Source: Propionibacteriaceae bacterium (GTDB taxonomy: Bacteria > Actinomycetota > Actinomycetes > Propionibacteriales > Propionibacteriaceae). Taken from it: DNA of 64,000 nt. The translations under genes and the position numbers were made by a program. The DNA is taken from positions 1 through 64,000 of the forward strand of contig JAITVZ010000059.1 in assembly GCA_031285505.1 (NCBI GenBank), in the 5' to 3' direction. The notes under the pieces were generated by a model. That model saw nothing but the letters and a program-made list of their open reading frames with translations. It was not told where the DNA came from and searched no databases. Positions 45,435 through 53,737 of the stretch are shown here, in pieces. Positions within the stretch are counted from its first letter, which is position 1; each line of letters starts with the position of its first letter.

Positions 45435-45441
45435 CGCTGGT

Positions 45442-45475
45442 GTTTGGGGACTGAGTGTAGTATCAGTCCCCAAAC
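45442..45475 (+). repeat. Strong hairpin between tRNA-Tyr and tRNA-Thr
   Basis: GTTTGGGGACTGA (45442-45454) pairs perfectly with TCAGTCCCCAAAC (45463-45475) around an eight-base loop. No T-run follows, so it may be a terminator of unusual type or a processing element behind tRNA-Tyr. Confidence 0.6.
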
Positions 45476-45492
45476 GCGCGCCAAGGGTGCAT

Positions 45493-45522
45493 TTGTCTTG
45501 ACCGTCTTTGGTCGGGTAAGGT
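45493..45522 (+). promoter_or_regulatory. Candidate promoter of tRNA-Thr and following genes
   Basis: TTGTCT (45493-45498) and TAAGGT (45517-45522) are 18 bases apart, with the tRNA starting at 45533. A TTGACC partly overlaps the -35 but is too close to the -10 box. Confidence 0.4.
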
Positions 45523-45532
45523 TGATGCGCTT

Positions 45533-45605
45533 GCCCCTATAGCTCAGTCGGTAGAGCGTCTCCATGGTAAGGAGAAGGTCTGCAGTTCGATTCTGCATGG
45601 GGGCT
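45533..45605 (+). tRNA. tRNA-Thr (GGT)
   Basis: The 73-base cloverleaf has acceptor GCCCCTA/TGGGGGC, D-arm GCTCAGTCGGTAGAGC, anticodon stem TCTCC/GGAGA with loop ATGGTAA (anticodon GGT), and T-arm CTGCAGTTCGATTCTGCA. CCA is not encoded. Confidence 0.97.
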
Positions 45606-45609
45606 CGTT

Positions 45610-45634
45610 GTCTGGCCGACCTGGTCGGCCAGAC
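45610..45634 (+). repeat. Perfect hairpin between tRNA-Thr and tRNA-Met
   Basis: GTCTGGCCGAC (45610-45620) and GTCGGCCAGAC (45624-45634) form 11 perfect pairs with a CTG loop, ending two bases before tRNA-Met. It has no T-run, so a processing signal or attenuator is as likely as a terminator. Confidence 0.6.
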
Positions 45635-45636
45635 GT

Positions 45637-45710
45637 GGCGGGGTAGCTCAGTCGGTCAGAGCGAACGGCTCATAATCGTTAGGTCGCGGGTTCAAGTCCC
45701 GCTCCCGCTA
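45637..45710 (+). tRNA. tRNA-Met, elongator (CAT)
   Basis: This is a 74-base cloverleaf with D-arm GCTCAGTCGGTCAGAGC, anticodon CAT at 45671-45673 and T-arm GCGGGTTCAAGTCCCGC. Acceptor pairs GGCGGGG with TCCCGCT, so pair 1-72 is a G-T wobble. A CAT tRNA in front of rpmG is common in actinobacteria. An Ile tRNA with lysidine-modified CAT is less likely given the body sequence. Confidence 0.92.
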
Positions 45711-45741
45711 CGCCAGGTAAGTGAAGGATCGGAGTTAGGCA

Positions 45742-45912
45742 ATGGCTAAGAAGCAAGGCGAGGTTCGCCCGAAGATCACGCTGGCTTGCACGGAATGCAA
45801 AGAGCGTAACTACATCACCAAGAAGAATCGGCGCAACAACCCGGATCGCTTGGAATTGAAGAAGTTCTGCCCACGCTGCCGGGTGCATCAATTGCATCGC
45901 GAGACACGCTGA
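45742..45912 (+). CDS. rpmG: 50S ribosomal protein L33
   Basis: This is a 56-residue L33, shorter than most gene-finding cut-offs. It begins [19 protein letters not shown], contains [23 protein letters not shown], and ends HQLHRETR. Two CxxC pairs make this the zinc-binding form, not the zinc-free paralogue used under zinc starvation. GGAG lies seven bases upstream of the ATG at 45742. It follows tRNA-Met by 31 bases and is probably co-transcribed with it. Confidence 0.96.
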   Translation: MAKKQGEVRPKITLACTECKERNYITKKNRRNNPDRLELKKFCPRCRVHQLHRETR

Positions 45913-45945
45913 TTAGTGCGGTTTCTGGACTGTTTCGCATACTTT

Positions 45946-45979
45946 GATGGAGGGCTGGCCAAGTGGCTGGCCCTCCATC
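45946..45979. terminator. Bidirectional hairpin between rpmG and the alpha-glucuronidase gene
   Basis: GATGGAGGGC (45946-45955) pairs with GCCCTCCATC (45970-45979) and an inner GCC/GGC extends the stem. It sits midway between two converging stop codons. The plus-strand tail GTATTGT is only weakly T-rich. Confidence 0.6.
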
Positions 45980-45989
45980 GTATTGTCGG

Positions 45990-48002
45990 TCAAGCAAAGA
46001 CGCGACCGGCGCAATCGGCAATGCCACTGTGACGCCATACGTAGGTCATGATCTGATCGCGCCACTGCCGGGCAGACTGGGCTTGTTCCTTGAAGCGATC
46101 CAGGCCTCGGCTATACAAAGTCGGATCGATCAAGCCAGCTAGTGACTGCCACTGATCCAAGAATCCTTGGGCCTGAGCAGCGCCGTCGGCGTGGTTGTCG
46201 TAGATCGTTTGAGCGAGACTGCGCCCATCAGCCAAATGTGCTGACCAGGCGACATGGTGGAAGAAGAGGAGCAACGACTCGGGGCAGCGTTGAGGGTCCT
46301 CGTAGATTTCTTTCCAGGGGGAGCTGTACTGGGCAGAGAATGCACTGCCCGACGCCACAGTGCGATCAACACCGATGCCATGGCGATCAGCAAAGTGATA
46401 GGTGCCCCAGGGGGAGTATTCGTATCCATCGACGCACGGTCCGTAGTGGCTGCCGGGTGTCACCATGAAGCCGACGCCGAGGGGAGCTGTATACGACTCG
46501 TAAACATCGGCCGAGCGAAGCAAGATGTCAGCGATGACCCCTTTGACCCGTTGGTCAGCATTGCCAAAAGTCAGATTCAACCACTCATCAGCCAGATCTG
46601 CTGGCGACAGCGTTGGATCGACGGACAATCGGCCGAAGGAGTAGATGTTGGCCTGTGCCAAGGGATGTCCACACCAAAAAGGATCCATGCCGACCGACGA
46701 CACCGCTACCAGCCCGCCCGGGCCTTGAGAACCATTGGCGACCATTTGCCATTGGGCTTGATCGTTGCCGAATGGGCGGAAATTCAGAACGTCGCACCAG
46801 CGGCTGGGCAAGAAGAAGACATGTTGCTGCTGGCCGGTGTATTCCTGGGTCAACTGGAGTTCCAAATTGATCCGAGTGTGCGGCATGGCTGCCAGCAATG
46901 GAGACACCGGCTCACGAACCTGGAAATCGATCGGCCCATTCTTAATCTGGAGGACAGCATTTGGGGCGAATTGACCGTCGAGACTGACGAAGTGGTCGTA
47001 TGCGGCTTTGGCCCGATCAGTACTGCGGTCGCGCCAATCTTGCGTGTGGTTGTAGACGAAGCAACGCCAGTGCACTTCACCATGGTGGGGAGCCAGTGCC
47101 CCGGCGAGCAGATTGGCTCCGTCGGCGTGGCTGCGGCCATAGGCGAATGGCCCAGGTTGTCCCTCGGAGTCGGCCTTGACGACGAAGCCGCCCAGATCGG
47201 GCACAGCCATATAAAGATCATCAACCTGTTGATCCCACCAACGGACCACTGCGGCGTCGACTGGGTCACAGGTGGGCAAGCCCCCCAAGGTCATCGGCGC
47301 GGCGAAGCTGACACTGAGGAAGACCTTGATGCCCCAAGGGCGACAGTGGTCAGCCAGTCGGGCAACCCAGTCACGGCGGCTGGTCAGCAGGCTGGCCTCG
47401 GTACGATGAACATTGACATTGTTGATGCTGATGGCATTGATGCCGATGCTGGCCAAGAGGCGGGCATATTGGTCGAGGCGATCAAGCTGCCAACGCAGGC
47501 GGCCATTGTCGTAGAAAATCGAACCGCCGGAGTAACCTCGCTCCACTTGTCCCATGACCGGGTGGATGTCGATGTTGTCCCAATGATCGAGCATTCGCAG
47601 GGTCATGGCCGGATGCACTGATTCATCCAGCTCGGGGTCGATCCAGCGCTGACTTGGCCAGCGCCAACTGGCAAAGAAGCCATAGAGCAGTCCAGCCGGA
47701 TCGCCGGCTTGCAGTTGCAAGGCTGTGGCATCACGCCACCAGCGGTAACTGCCAGGGCCAAGATCCTGGTTGATGGTCAGGCACACGGATGCACTGTGGC
47801 TGGGCTCGGAGACTGAGTCTGCCTTGACGATTGAAGCGCCAGCCAACGACAGCTCCCGGCGCAGGGTGGCAAGGACTGGTGATTGGCCTGCCGGCAAACA
47901 GACATGGAGTCCGTGCCAAGCCAAACTGGCTGCCGATGGCAGCCAAGCAGCATCGGCGCTCTGTGTGTTCCCCCCTGGCACGACTAGACTCCCGGAGCGC
48001 AC
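45990..48002 (-). CDS. Alpha-glucuronidase, GH67
   Basis: This 670-residue enzyme removes 4-O-methyl-glucuronic acid from xylo-oligosaccharides. The central barrel carries the family motifs: FVVKADSEGQPGPFAYGR with the acid Glu280, LQIKNGPIDFQVREPVSPL with Asp359, and LELQLTQEYTGQQ with Glu382. The C-terminal region (WGTYHFADRHGIGVDR) is also typical. No signal peptide is seen, so it acts on imported aldouronic acids in the cytosol. The GTG at 48002 overlaps manA by 19 bases, making a two-gene operon. No xylanase or xylose gene is nearby, so it stands alone as a plant-hemicellulose trait. Confidence 0.93.
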   Translation of the reverse strand: MRSGSLVVPGGNTQSADAAWLPSAASLAWHGLHVCLPAGQSPVLATLRRELSLAGASIVKADSVSEPSHSASVCLTINQDLGPGSYRWWRDATALQLQAGDPAGLLYGFFASWRWPSQRWIDPELDESVHPAMTLRMLDHWDNIDIHPVMGQVERGYSGGSIFYDNGRLRWQLDRLDQYARLLASIGINAISINNVNVHRTEASLLTSRRDWVARLADHCRPWGIKVFLSVSFAAPMTLGGLPTCDPVDAAVVRWWDQQVDDLYMAVPDLGGFVVKADSEGQPGPFAYGRSHADGANLLAGALAPHHGEVHWRCFVYNHTQDWRDRSTDRAKAAYDHFVSLDGQFAPNAVLQIKNGPIDFQVREPVSPLLAAMPHTRINLELQLTQEYTGQQQHVFFLPSRWCDVLNFRPFGNDQAQWQMVANGSQGPGGLVAVSSVGMDPFWCGHPLAQANIYSFGRLSVDPTLSPADLADEWLNLTFGNADQRVKGVIADILLRSADVYESYTAPLGVGFMVTPGSHYGPCVDGYEYSPWGTYHFADRHGIGVDRTVASGSAFSAQYSSPWKEIYEDPQRCPESLLLFFHHVAWSAHLADGRSLAQTIYDNHADGAAQAQGFLDQWQSLAGLIDPTLYSRGLDRFKEQAQSARQWRDQIMTYVWRHSGIADCAGRVFA

Positions 48003-49153
48003 ATGAAGATGGTGGCGGAGCCGGAGGCGGTGACCGCTTCGCCGAACGGCAGCAAAGCCGCTTGACCGGTGGTCAGATTGAGCTGCGTGGCAGATGTGGT
48101 CAAGTCAGCCTCGCCGTCGATGGCCAAGACGATGCGACAGGCATCGGTGCGAGGTAGTTCAACGGGTTGGCTGGTCAAATCACCGCGCCACAAGGCGAAT
48201 TCCGGTGTCGGAGTCAGGAATCGAGTCAGTCCGGCGTCATCCTCGGTGTTGACGATGTCGATGCCAGTTGGCGCGAAGTCGATGACTCGGATCAATTCGT
48301 CAACGTCGATGTGCTTGTTGGTCAAACCGCCACGCAGCACGTTATCCGAATTCGCCATCACCTCGATGCCCACACCGCTGAGGTACGAGTGGAGCGTGCG
48401 CGTCGGCAGGAACATGGCTTGGCCCGGATCTAAATGGAACTGGTTCAGCAGCAGTGCGGCCAGGATCGATGGGTGGTTGGGGAAGTAACGATTGAGTAAC
48501 AAGGCCGATCTGGCAAATTCTCCCACGGCGGTAGGGTCGTCACGGTGAGCTCGAGCCAAGTTGATCACAGACGCCACCAGATCGGGTTGATCGAGACTGA
48601 GGATGTCGAGGAAGACCTCCGCCAGAGCGGCACTGCCTTTGCGTTGGCTGAGGGGGCCGATGACGGTGCTGATCTCAGCAGTGGCGCCGAGTTGATCGAA
48701 CAGATCGACAGTTTCGGCCGGGTTGCGGAAACCGCACAAACCATCGATCGGGGTCAGGGCAACGATCATCTCCGGCTTGGGCCAGTCATCGCGATAAACC
48801 CGCTTGGGATCGTTCAAAGGGATCCGGGCCTTGTTCTCTCGCTTGAACCCCAATTCGGCTTGCTCACGATCAGGGTGAGCTTGGAGTGACAAAGGCCGAT
48901 CGGCGGCCAGGATTTTCAACAGAGCTGGGTAGTGATCGCCAAAGGCTCGATGGGTCCGGTCGCCGACCCACTCCGGATGTTCAACCAATAGTTCGTCCAG
49001 TCCGACGCCATCGATCTGCGACGGAGCTGAGGGGTGGGCGCCGAGCCAATACTCGGCCTGAGGTTCACCCGAGGGGTCGCGACCCAAGAGCTCGGGAATG
49101 GCTGTCAACGAGCCCCAGGCATAGTCGCGGATCAATCCAGATAGGCGTTGCAT
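47984..49153 (-). CDS. manA: Mannose-6-phosphate isomerase, type I
   Basis: This zinc enzyme interconverts mannose 6-phosphate and fructose 6-phosphate, linking mannose to glycolysis and GDP-mannose synthesis. The 389-residue protein has AEYWLGAHPSAPS, LSLQAHPDREQA and WPKPEMIVALTPIDGLCGFR (zinc ligands), and MFLPTRTLHSYLSGVGIEVMANSDNVLRGGLT. The ATG at 49153 has AAAGGA four bases upstream. The downstream GH67 gene overlaps its end. Confidence 0.95.
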   Translation of the reverse strand: MQRLSGLIRDYAWGSLTAIPELLGRDPSGEPQAEYWLGAHPSAPSQIDGVGLDELLVEHPEWVGDRTHRAFGDHYPALLKILAADRPLSLQAHPDREQAELGFKRENKARIPLNDPKRVYRDDWPKPEMIVALTPIDGLCGFRNPAETVDLFDQLGATAEISTVIGPLSQRKGSAALAEVFLDILSLDQPDLVASVINLARAHRDDPTAVGEFARSALLLNRYFPNHPSILAALLLNQFHLDPGQAMFLPTRTLHSYLSGVGIEVMANSDNVLRGGLTNKHIDVDELIRVIDFAPTGIDIVNTEDDAGLTRFLTPTPEFALWRGDLTSQPVELPRTDACRIVLAIDGEADLTTSATQLNLTTGQAALLPFGEAVTASGSATIFMCAPGV

Positions 49154-49232
49154 GATGTCCTTTCAGGTCCCTCGCCCCGACGCACTGCGAACATGGTGAT
49201 TTCTCCTGTCTACTTCTGTCATAGAAGCGGCC

Positions 49233-49262
49233 TTCACCACCCCGCTATTTCACCAATAGACT
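49233..49262 (+). promoter_or_regulatory. Candidate promoter of the DUF3263 gene
   Basis: TTCACC (49233-49238) and TAGACT (49257-49262) are 18 bases apart. The ATG at 49270 lies seven bases after the -10 box and has no ribosome-binding site, so transcription probably starts at or next to the A of the ATG. Confidence 0.5.
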
Positions 49263-49269
49263 AACACCT

Positions 49270-49533
49270 ATGGATGACGATCGGCCGGAAAGTGATGATA
49301 GCGTCATAACTGCAGTCGAAGCGGCAGTCCTGGCCTTTGAGTCCGATCATCCGGGTCATGATCGGCTGAAACAGCAGTTGATCAGAGCAGAGTTGGAGCT
49401 GAGCGTGGCCAGCTATTACCAGATGCTCAGTCAGCTGATCGACCGGCCGGCAGCTTGGCGGATCGCGCCGACCTGTCTGGCGGCCCTGCGTCGGGCTCGC
49501 CAACGTCGACGACTGACCGACCAACAAATGTAG
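49270..49533 (+). CDS. DUF3263 family DNA-binding-like protein
   Basis: This 87-residue protein shows the DUF3263 pattern: a helix VEAAVLAFESDHPGHDRLKQQLIRAELELS followed by SVASYYQMLSQLIDRPAAWRIAPTCLAALRR. It resembles a helix-turn-helix, and relatives are small actinobacterial regulators found next to LytR-family genes, as here. The target is unknown. The start appears leaderless. Confidence 0.85.
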   Translation: MDDDRPESDDSVITAVEAAVLAFESDHPGHDRLKQQLIRAELELSVASYYQMLSQLIDRPAAWRIAPTCLAALRRARQRRRLTDQQM

Positions 49534-49565
49534 GCTGATTCTGATCGATGATCTCCCAAAAAATC

Positions 49566-49593
49566 TTGGTCATTGGCTGGTCATCGGTAGACT
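49566..49593 (+). promoter_or_regulatory. Candidate promoter of the LCP gene
   Basis: TTGGTC (49566-49571) and TAGACT (49588-49593) with a 16-base spacer. The expected start site falls on the ATG at 49600, which predicts a leaderless mRNA; the GGAGGG next to the ATG is too close to act as a ribosome-binding site. Confidence 0.55.
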
Positions 49594-49599
49594 GGAGGG

Positions 49600-51027
49600 A
49601 TGACTGACTCTGTAGCGCCCCAGACGGGAGCCCACGGCGCCCCAGACGGCGGCGGCGATCAGCGTCCGACCTTCAGCGCTCGCCGTGCGTCTGCGGCGGC
49701 CCAAGCAGCGGTTGGCGATCAGGCAACAGGCAGCAAGCCGCGGCGGGCGGCCAAGCGGCATCATCCCTGGCGGATCGTATTGATTGTGGTCGCAGTGCTA
49801 GCCGTAGTTCTGGCCGGTGGGGTCTGCTGGGTGTACTTTGATTTGTCCAGCAAACTGAACCAGCGAAACGTTGATGATTTGTTGGGCGATGAGCGGCCAT
49901 CCTCACACCCATCAGCCACAAGCACGGTCAAGACCCCCGGAGACCCATTCGCTGGTCAGGCAGTCAACATCTTGGTGATGGGCACGGATTCACGAAAGGG
50001 TGACAATGCCGCAGTCACAGGTGACGCGGTGGAAGGCGACCGATCAGACACCACTTTCATCGCTCACGTCTCTGCTGATCGCAGTCGGATCGACGCCATC
50101 TCCATTCCCCGCGACACCTGGATCACCATGCCTGACTGTGAGGATGGCCAAGGCGGCGTCATTCCTCAAGCCGGGGCCACCCGCGTCGGTTTCAACGCAG
50201 CCTTTTCGGCTGGTTACGAGGCCGGTGGTGAGGACACCGGCGTGGCGGCGGCGTGCGCCATCCGGGCTGTCGAAGCCATGTCAGATATCCATATCGACGC
50301 CTACGTGGTGGTGAATTTCATGGGCTTCGTCCAGGTGGTTGATGCCATAGGTGGTCTGGATGTCAACCTGCTCTGCGCGATTGACGCGCCAAAAGCTGAG
50401 GGATTGAAGCTGCCCGCCGGGGTCAGCCACATCGACGGTCTGCAAGCGGTCAGTTTGGCTCGTGCCCGCACTGGTGTCGGCGTTGGCGATGGGTCCGACC
50501 TGTCACGGATCAATCGGCAGCATGCCTTGTTCAACGCCATCATGAACAAGGTGTTCGCTATGAATTACGTCACAGACATGCCCAAGTTGTATGGCTTGAT
50601 CAGTGCCGGCTTATCGTCAATCACCACCGACATTGGCAGCCTGACGCAAATCGCCGGTCTGGCCTATTCGATGCGCCATCTGACTATGGCATCGGTTTAT
50701 TTCGCCACAGTGCCGATTGCCGACGCCGGTGACAAATCGCATGTCGTCATCATCAAGGATCGTGCTGCGGACTATTGGCAAGCCTTGCAGGCTGATCAGC
50801 CCCTGATTGACGTGGTTGAGGGGAGCGATCCAGCAACAAGCAGCAGCGCGCCGACCAGTGCGGCGCCGACCGACCCGACATCTGAATCGTCGGCGCCAGT
50901 CACTGGTTCAGCTGCCCCTGATACAGCAAGCTCAGACAGCCCGACCAATCCAATATCGACGGAGCTGCCGCCGCCGGTGACAACCGACGCACCGGCGGAG
51001 ATTCAGCGACCGAGTGATTGCGCCTGA
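49600..51027 (+). CDS. LytR-CpsA-Psr (LCP) family glycopolymer ligase
   Basis: LCP enzymes transfer lipid-linked glycopolymers such as teichoic acid or arabinogalactan onto peptidoglycan. The 475-residue protein has a basic cytosolic N-terminus, one membrane helix (about 59-80) and an extracellular LCP domain (about 120-330). Conserved catalytic residues are visible in MGTDSRKGD, RSDTTFIAHV, ISIPRDTW and LSRINRQHALFNAI. A Ser/Thr/Pro-rich tail follows. No C-terminal LytR_C domain is evident. The neighbouring GT2, galE and manA genes point to wall polysaccharide assembly. Confidence 0.92.
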   Translation: MTDSVAPQTGAHGAPDGGGDQRPTFSARRASAAAQAAVGDQATGSKPRRAAKRHHPWRIVLIVVAVLAVVLAGGVCWVYFDLSSKLNQRNVDDLLGDERPSSHPSATSTVKTPGDPFAGQAVNILVMGTDSRKGDNAAVTGDAVEGDRSDTTFIAHVSADRSRIDAISIPRDTWITMPDCEDGQGGVIPQAGATRVGFNAAFSAGYEAGGEDTGVAAACAIRAVEAMSDIHIDAYVVVNFMGFVQVVDAIGGLDVNLLCAIDAPKAEGLKLPAGVSHIDGLQAVSLARARTGVGVGDGSDLSRINRQHALFNAIMNKVFAMNYVTDMPKLYGLISAGLSSITTDIGSLTQIAGLAYSMRHLTMASVYFATVPIADAGDKSHVVIIKDRAADYWQALQADQPLIDVVEGSDPATSSSAPTSAAPTDPTSESSAPVTGSAAPDTASSDSPTNPISTELPPPVTTDAPAEIQRPSDCA

Positions 51028-51251
51028 CAGGCGGGTGTTCGGCGCAGGTGTCGCCTTGGCTGGTTTAGTTAGGCAGATAGTGTCTTGTTTTCTAAGTGGA
51101 AACGACGTTGCACCAGCTCTGGGTGATTGAGGCAGAAGCTTTGGAGCTGTTGGTGCCGCCAACTCAATTGCCAGCCATTGAAGGGTCCAAAACCAGTCAG
51201 TGACTTGCTGACGAACAGAAGCAATCGAAACTATGGCGTGATAGCCGAAAC

Positions 51252-52238
51252 CTATTTGGTCTGATTGTTTGTTGCTGCTGAGCTTGGTTGGGCGTCGGCC
51301 AGCGGTGGCATGGGGCGCCACTGCCGGTCGTGGCGCAGCTTCCCGGCGGCCCAGATGCCGCGCAGCAACGGTTTAAGTCCTTTCAGGCTGTGTTCGACAG
51401 CCACCAGACGCAGCAGCTCTTTGCCGAAGGTCAAGAATGTTCCGAGGCCGAAACCGAACCGGTTCAATGCGCCGTATTCCTTGAAGTAGCGCCAGACGTA
51501 GCCTCGGTTGCGCATGGTATAGAACTTGGACAACTGCGGTGAATCGTTGAAGTGGCGGAAGCCCAAGCTGATCTGCTTCTGGTCGCGTTTCTTCTGCAGG
51601 ACGAAAGCGTCAACATAGACGCAGGTTGCGTACTGGCTGGCCACCCAGGCGTAGACGGCATCATCCCACGAGATAAAGAAGCGGGGGTCGGGCAGGCCGA
51701 TCCGCATCACCAAGTCGACGGCTATCAGCATCCCTTCGAAGGTGCCTGAATTGATGGTGACATAACCTTCTCCGTTGAAATTGTTGAGGCTGTAGGGCAT
51801 GGGCACGCCGAGGAACTCGTTGAAGCGTGCCTGCCAGTAGAAGGGCTGACCGTTGACATCGAGGCGACGTGCCTGGATCAGTTGGAAGCGTTCTGTCCAG
51901 GGCTCCAGTTTGTCGAGGGCGCCTGGCAGAACCTCGACGTCGTCGTCCATCAGCCAGATCCACTTTGCCCCGGCTTTGACCGCCAAGTCGACCCCGGTGC
52001 TGAAACCGCCGGAGCCGCCCGTGTTGGTGGGGGAATGGTGCACCTGCAAGAGGCCATCGGGCAGTGTTTGAGCGGCTTCCTCCAGGATGCCGGGTGTCAA
52101 ACCGTCGGTGGAGGCGTTGTCGACGACGATGACACGCCAGGGTTTAGGTTCGACGCGTGCGATGGAATCCAGTAGCTCGCGCAGCAGGTCGGGGCGGTTG
52201 TAGGTGACGATGACCTGGGCTAAACGATCAATGCTCAT
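51252..52238 (-). CDS. GT2 family glycosyltransferase, GlfT1-like
   Basis: This 328-residue glycosyltransferase of the GT-A fold has VIVTYNRPDLLRELLDSI, VVDNASTDG, GGSGGFSTGVDLAV, and the metal-binding LMDDDVEVLPGAL. The middle region (FISWDDAVYAWVASQ) is typical of galactofuranosyl- or rhamnosyl-transferases such as GlfT1. With galE beside it on the same strand, galactose-containing wall glycan synthesis is a fair inference. The two genes are separated by 469 bases without a recognised gene. No membrane helix is obvious; the C-terminus is basic. Confidence 0.88.
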   Translation of the reverse strand: MSIDRLAQVIVTYNRPDLLRELLDSIARVEPKPWRVIVVDNASTDGLTPGILEEAAQTLPDGLLQVHHSPTNTGGSGGFSTGVDLAVKAGAKWIWLMDDDVEVLPGALDKLEPWTERFQLIQARRLDVNGQPFYWQARFNEFLGVPMPYSLNNFNGEGYVTINSGTFEGMLIAVDLVMRIGLPDPRFFISWDDAVYAWVASQYATCVYVDAFVLQKKRDQKQISLGFRHFNDSPQLSKFYTMRNRGYVWRYFKEYGALNRFGFGLGTFLTFGKELLRLVAVEHSLKGLKPLLRGIWAAGKLRHDRQWRPMPPLADAQPSSAATNNQTK

Positions 52239-52707
52239 GAGTCCCTTTTTCTATGCTGTCCCTGTCCAGTCCCAGCGTCACCCATCAGTCACCTGGCTAG
52301 CCGGCATGGTTGTTTGACTGCCACCGCCAGCTGTGGCGCGGTTGGGGCTTGGTGCCGCTGGTCTTTGTGCGAGCCACTTGGTTTTGAGTGACTGTTGATT
52401 GTCAATAGTACTGGGTTTCGGTTGCGATTGGGGTTCAATGGTTGAGGTGTCCGAGGGGCCGCTGGTTGCTCAACTTGTACCTCCAGCCTCCTGCCGCCCA
52501 GGCAGATCTGCCACAATTGATGCGCTGTTTGACTGCGCCAATGATCACCGTTTTGCCCAGCGGGTCGATGGTGACCTTGAGCTGATGAACGAGCCAGGGG
52601 CGGCTGCCACCTGGTCGACAAGTCGCCGCGGCAGACCGCCACCATCAGCGCGGTGAATCCACCATGACATGACTGCGGTCTGACCGGGGTTGGCGACCCG
52701 GCGCTAG
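52239..52707. other. Spacer without recognised gene between galE and GT2
   Basis: This stretch of 469 bases holds only short open frames on both strands, none with a ribosome-binding site or a domain that I recognise. The longest (52289-52795, minus) runs into galE and is Gln/Arg/Pro-rich. A fragment such as LVHQLKVTIDPLGKTVIIG on the minus strand looks protein-like but has no start. It may be a decayed gene. Confidence 0.4.
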
Positions 52708-53724
52708 TCACTGGCTGATATAACCCATGGGGTTGAGGCGTTGCCAATGCCATGAGTCGCGACAGGCATCTTCGATGGTGTGCTCCGTCTTCCAACCCAA
52801 AAGACGCCGCGCCAATTCGGGATCGCAGTAAGAGGAGTCGATATCACCGGCCCGGCGCCCAACGATGCGGTAAGGGATGGTGTGGCCACAGGCTTGCTCA
52901 AAGGCGGCGATCAATTCCAAGACGGATGTGCCACGTCCGGAACCGAGGTTATAAGTCGACACTCCAGGTTGCGAGTGGTCGAGAGCGGCGACGTGGCCGG
53001 CGGCCAAGTCGCTGACGTGGATGTAATCACGCACCCCAGTACCATCGACTGTGTCGAAGTCATTGCCGAACACCTGGACCTCGGGGCGGCGGCCACCGGC
53101 AACTTGAGCGACGAAGGGCATCAGATTGTTGGGGATGCCCAGCGGATCTTCACCGATCAGCCCACTGGGATGGGCGCCGACCGGGTTGAAATAGCGCAGG
53201 ATGGTGATGGCCAGTTGTGGCTCGGCCAAGCTGATGTCGCGCAGCATTTGCTCGATCATGTACTTGGTCCAGCCATAGGGATTGGTGATGCCGACACCGA
53301 TGCGGCAATCTTCCGTCAGCGGGAGACGCTCAGGATCGCCATAGACGGTGGCCGAAGAGCTGAAAACCAGGTGCTGGACATCGCATTCCAGCATCACTTT
53401 GACCAGGCTGAGTGCCGAGTTTAGGTTGTTGTCGTAGTAGCGCAGCGGCTGGGCGACCGATTCGCCGACAGCTTTGAGACCGGCAAAGTGGATGATTGCA
53501 TCAGGCTTGGTTGCCTCCATGACCCGACGCAAGGCGTCGATCTGACAGACGTCGATCTCATAGAAGGGCATCGATGTGCCGGTGATCTGCTCCGCCCGTT
53601 TGACGGCTTCCTGAGAGGCATTGGCCAAGTTGTCGACGATAACGACCTGGTGGCCTTGATCATGCAAGGCGATGGCGGTGTGTGTGCCGATGTAGCCGGC
53701 GCCACCAGTGAGAAGAACCTTCAT
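52708..53724 (-). CDS. galE: UDP-glucose 4-epimerase
   Basis: GalE interconverts UDP-glucose and UDP-galactose. The 338-residue short-chain dehydrogenase has the NAD-binding GGAGYIGTHTAIAL, VDNLANASQEAV, IIHFAGLKAVGESV, VFSSSATVYGDP, and the catalytic Tyr-x3-Lys in YGWTKYM, followed by LRYFNPVGAHPSG and YIHVSDLAAGHVAAL. The start at 53724 (MKVLLTGG) is seven bases after a TAGGAT box. Just upstream of that box is a tandem 14-base repeat. The product would feed galactosyl or galactofuranosyl transfer by the GT2 enzyme. Confidence 0.96.
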   Translation of the reverse strand: MKVLLTGGAGYIGTHTAIALHDQGHQVVIVDNLANASQEAVKRAEQITGTSMPFYEIDVCQIDALRRVMEATKPDAIIHFAGLKAVGESVAQPLRYYDNNLNSALSLVKVMLECDVQHLVFSSSATVYGDPERLPLTEDCRIGVGITNPYGWTKYMIEQMLRDISLAEPQLAITILRYFNPVGAHPSGLIGEDPLGIPNNLMPFVAQVAGGRRPEVQVFGNDFDTVDGTGVRDYIHVSDLAAGHVAALDHSQPGVSTYNLGSGRGTSVLELIAAFEQACGHTIPYRIVGRRAGDIDSSYCDPELARRLLGWKTEHTIEDACRDSWHWQRLNPMGYISQ

Positions 53725-53731
53725 GCTGGTT

Positions 53732-53737
53732 ATCCTA
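53732..53737 (-). promoter_or_regulatory. Candidate -10 box of galE
   Basis: Read on the minus strand this is TAGGAT, seven bases before the galE ATG, suggesting a leaderless or near-leaderless transcript. The region where a -35 box should be is occupied by the tandem repeat. Confidence 0.45.

Noticed and set aside
50932-51321. 129-codon minus frame after the LCP gene
   Set aside because: It overlaps both the LCP tail and the GT2 gene end, has no start signal and no recognised family.
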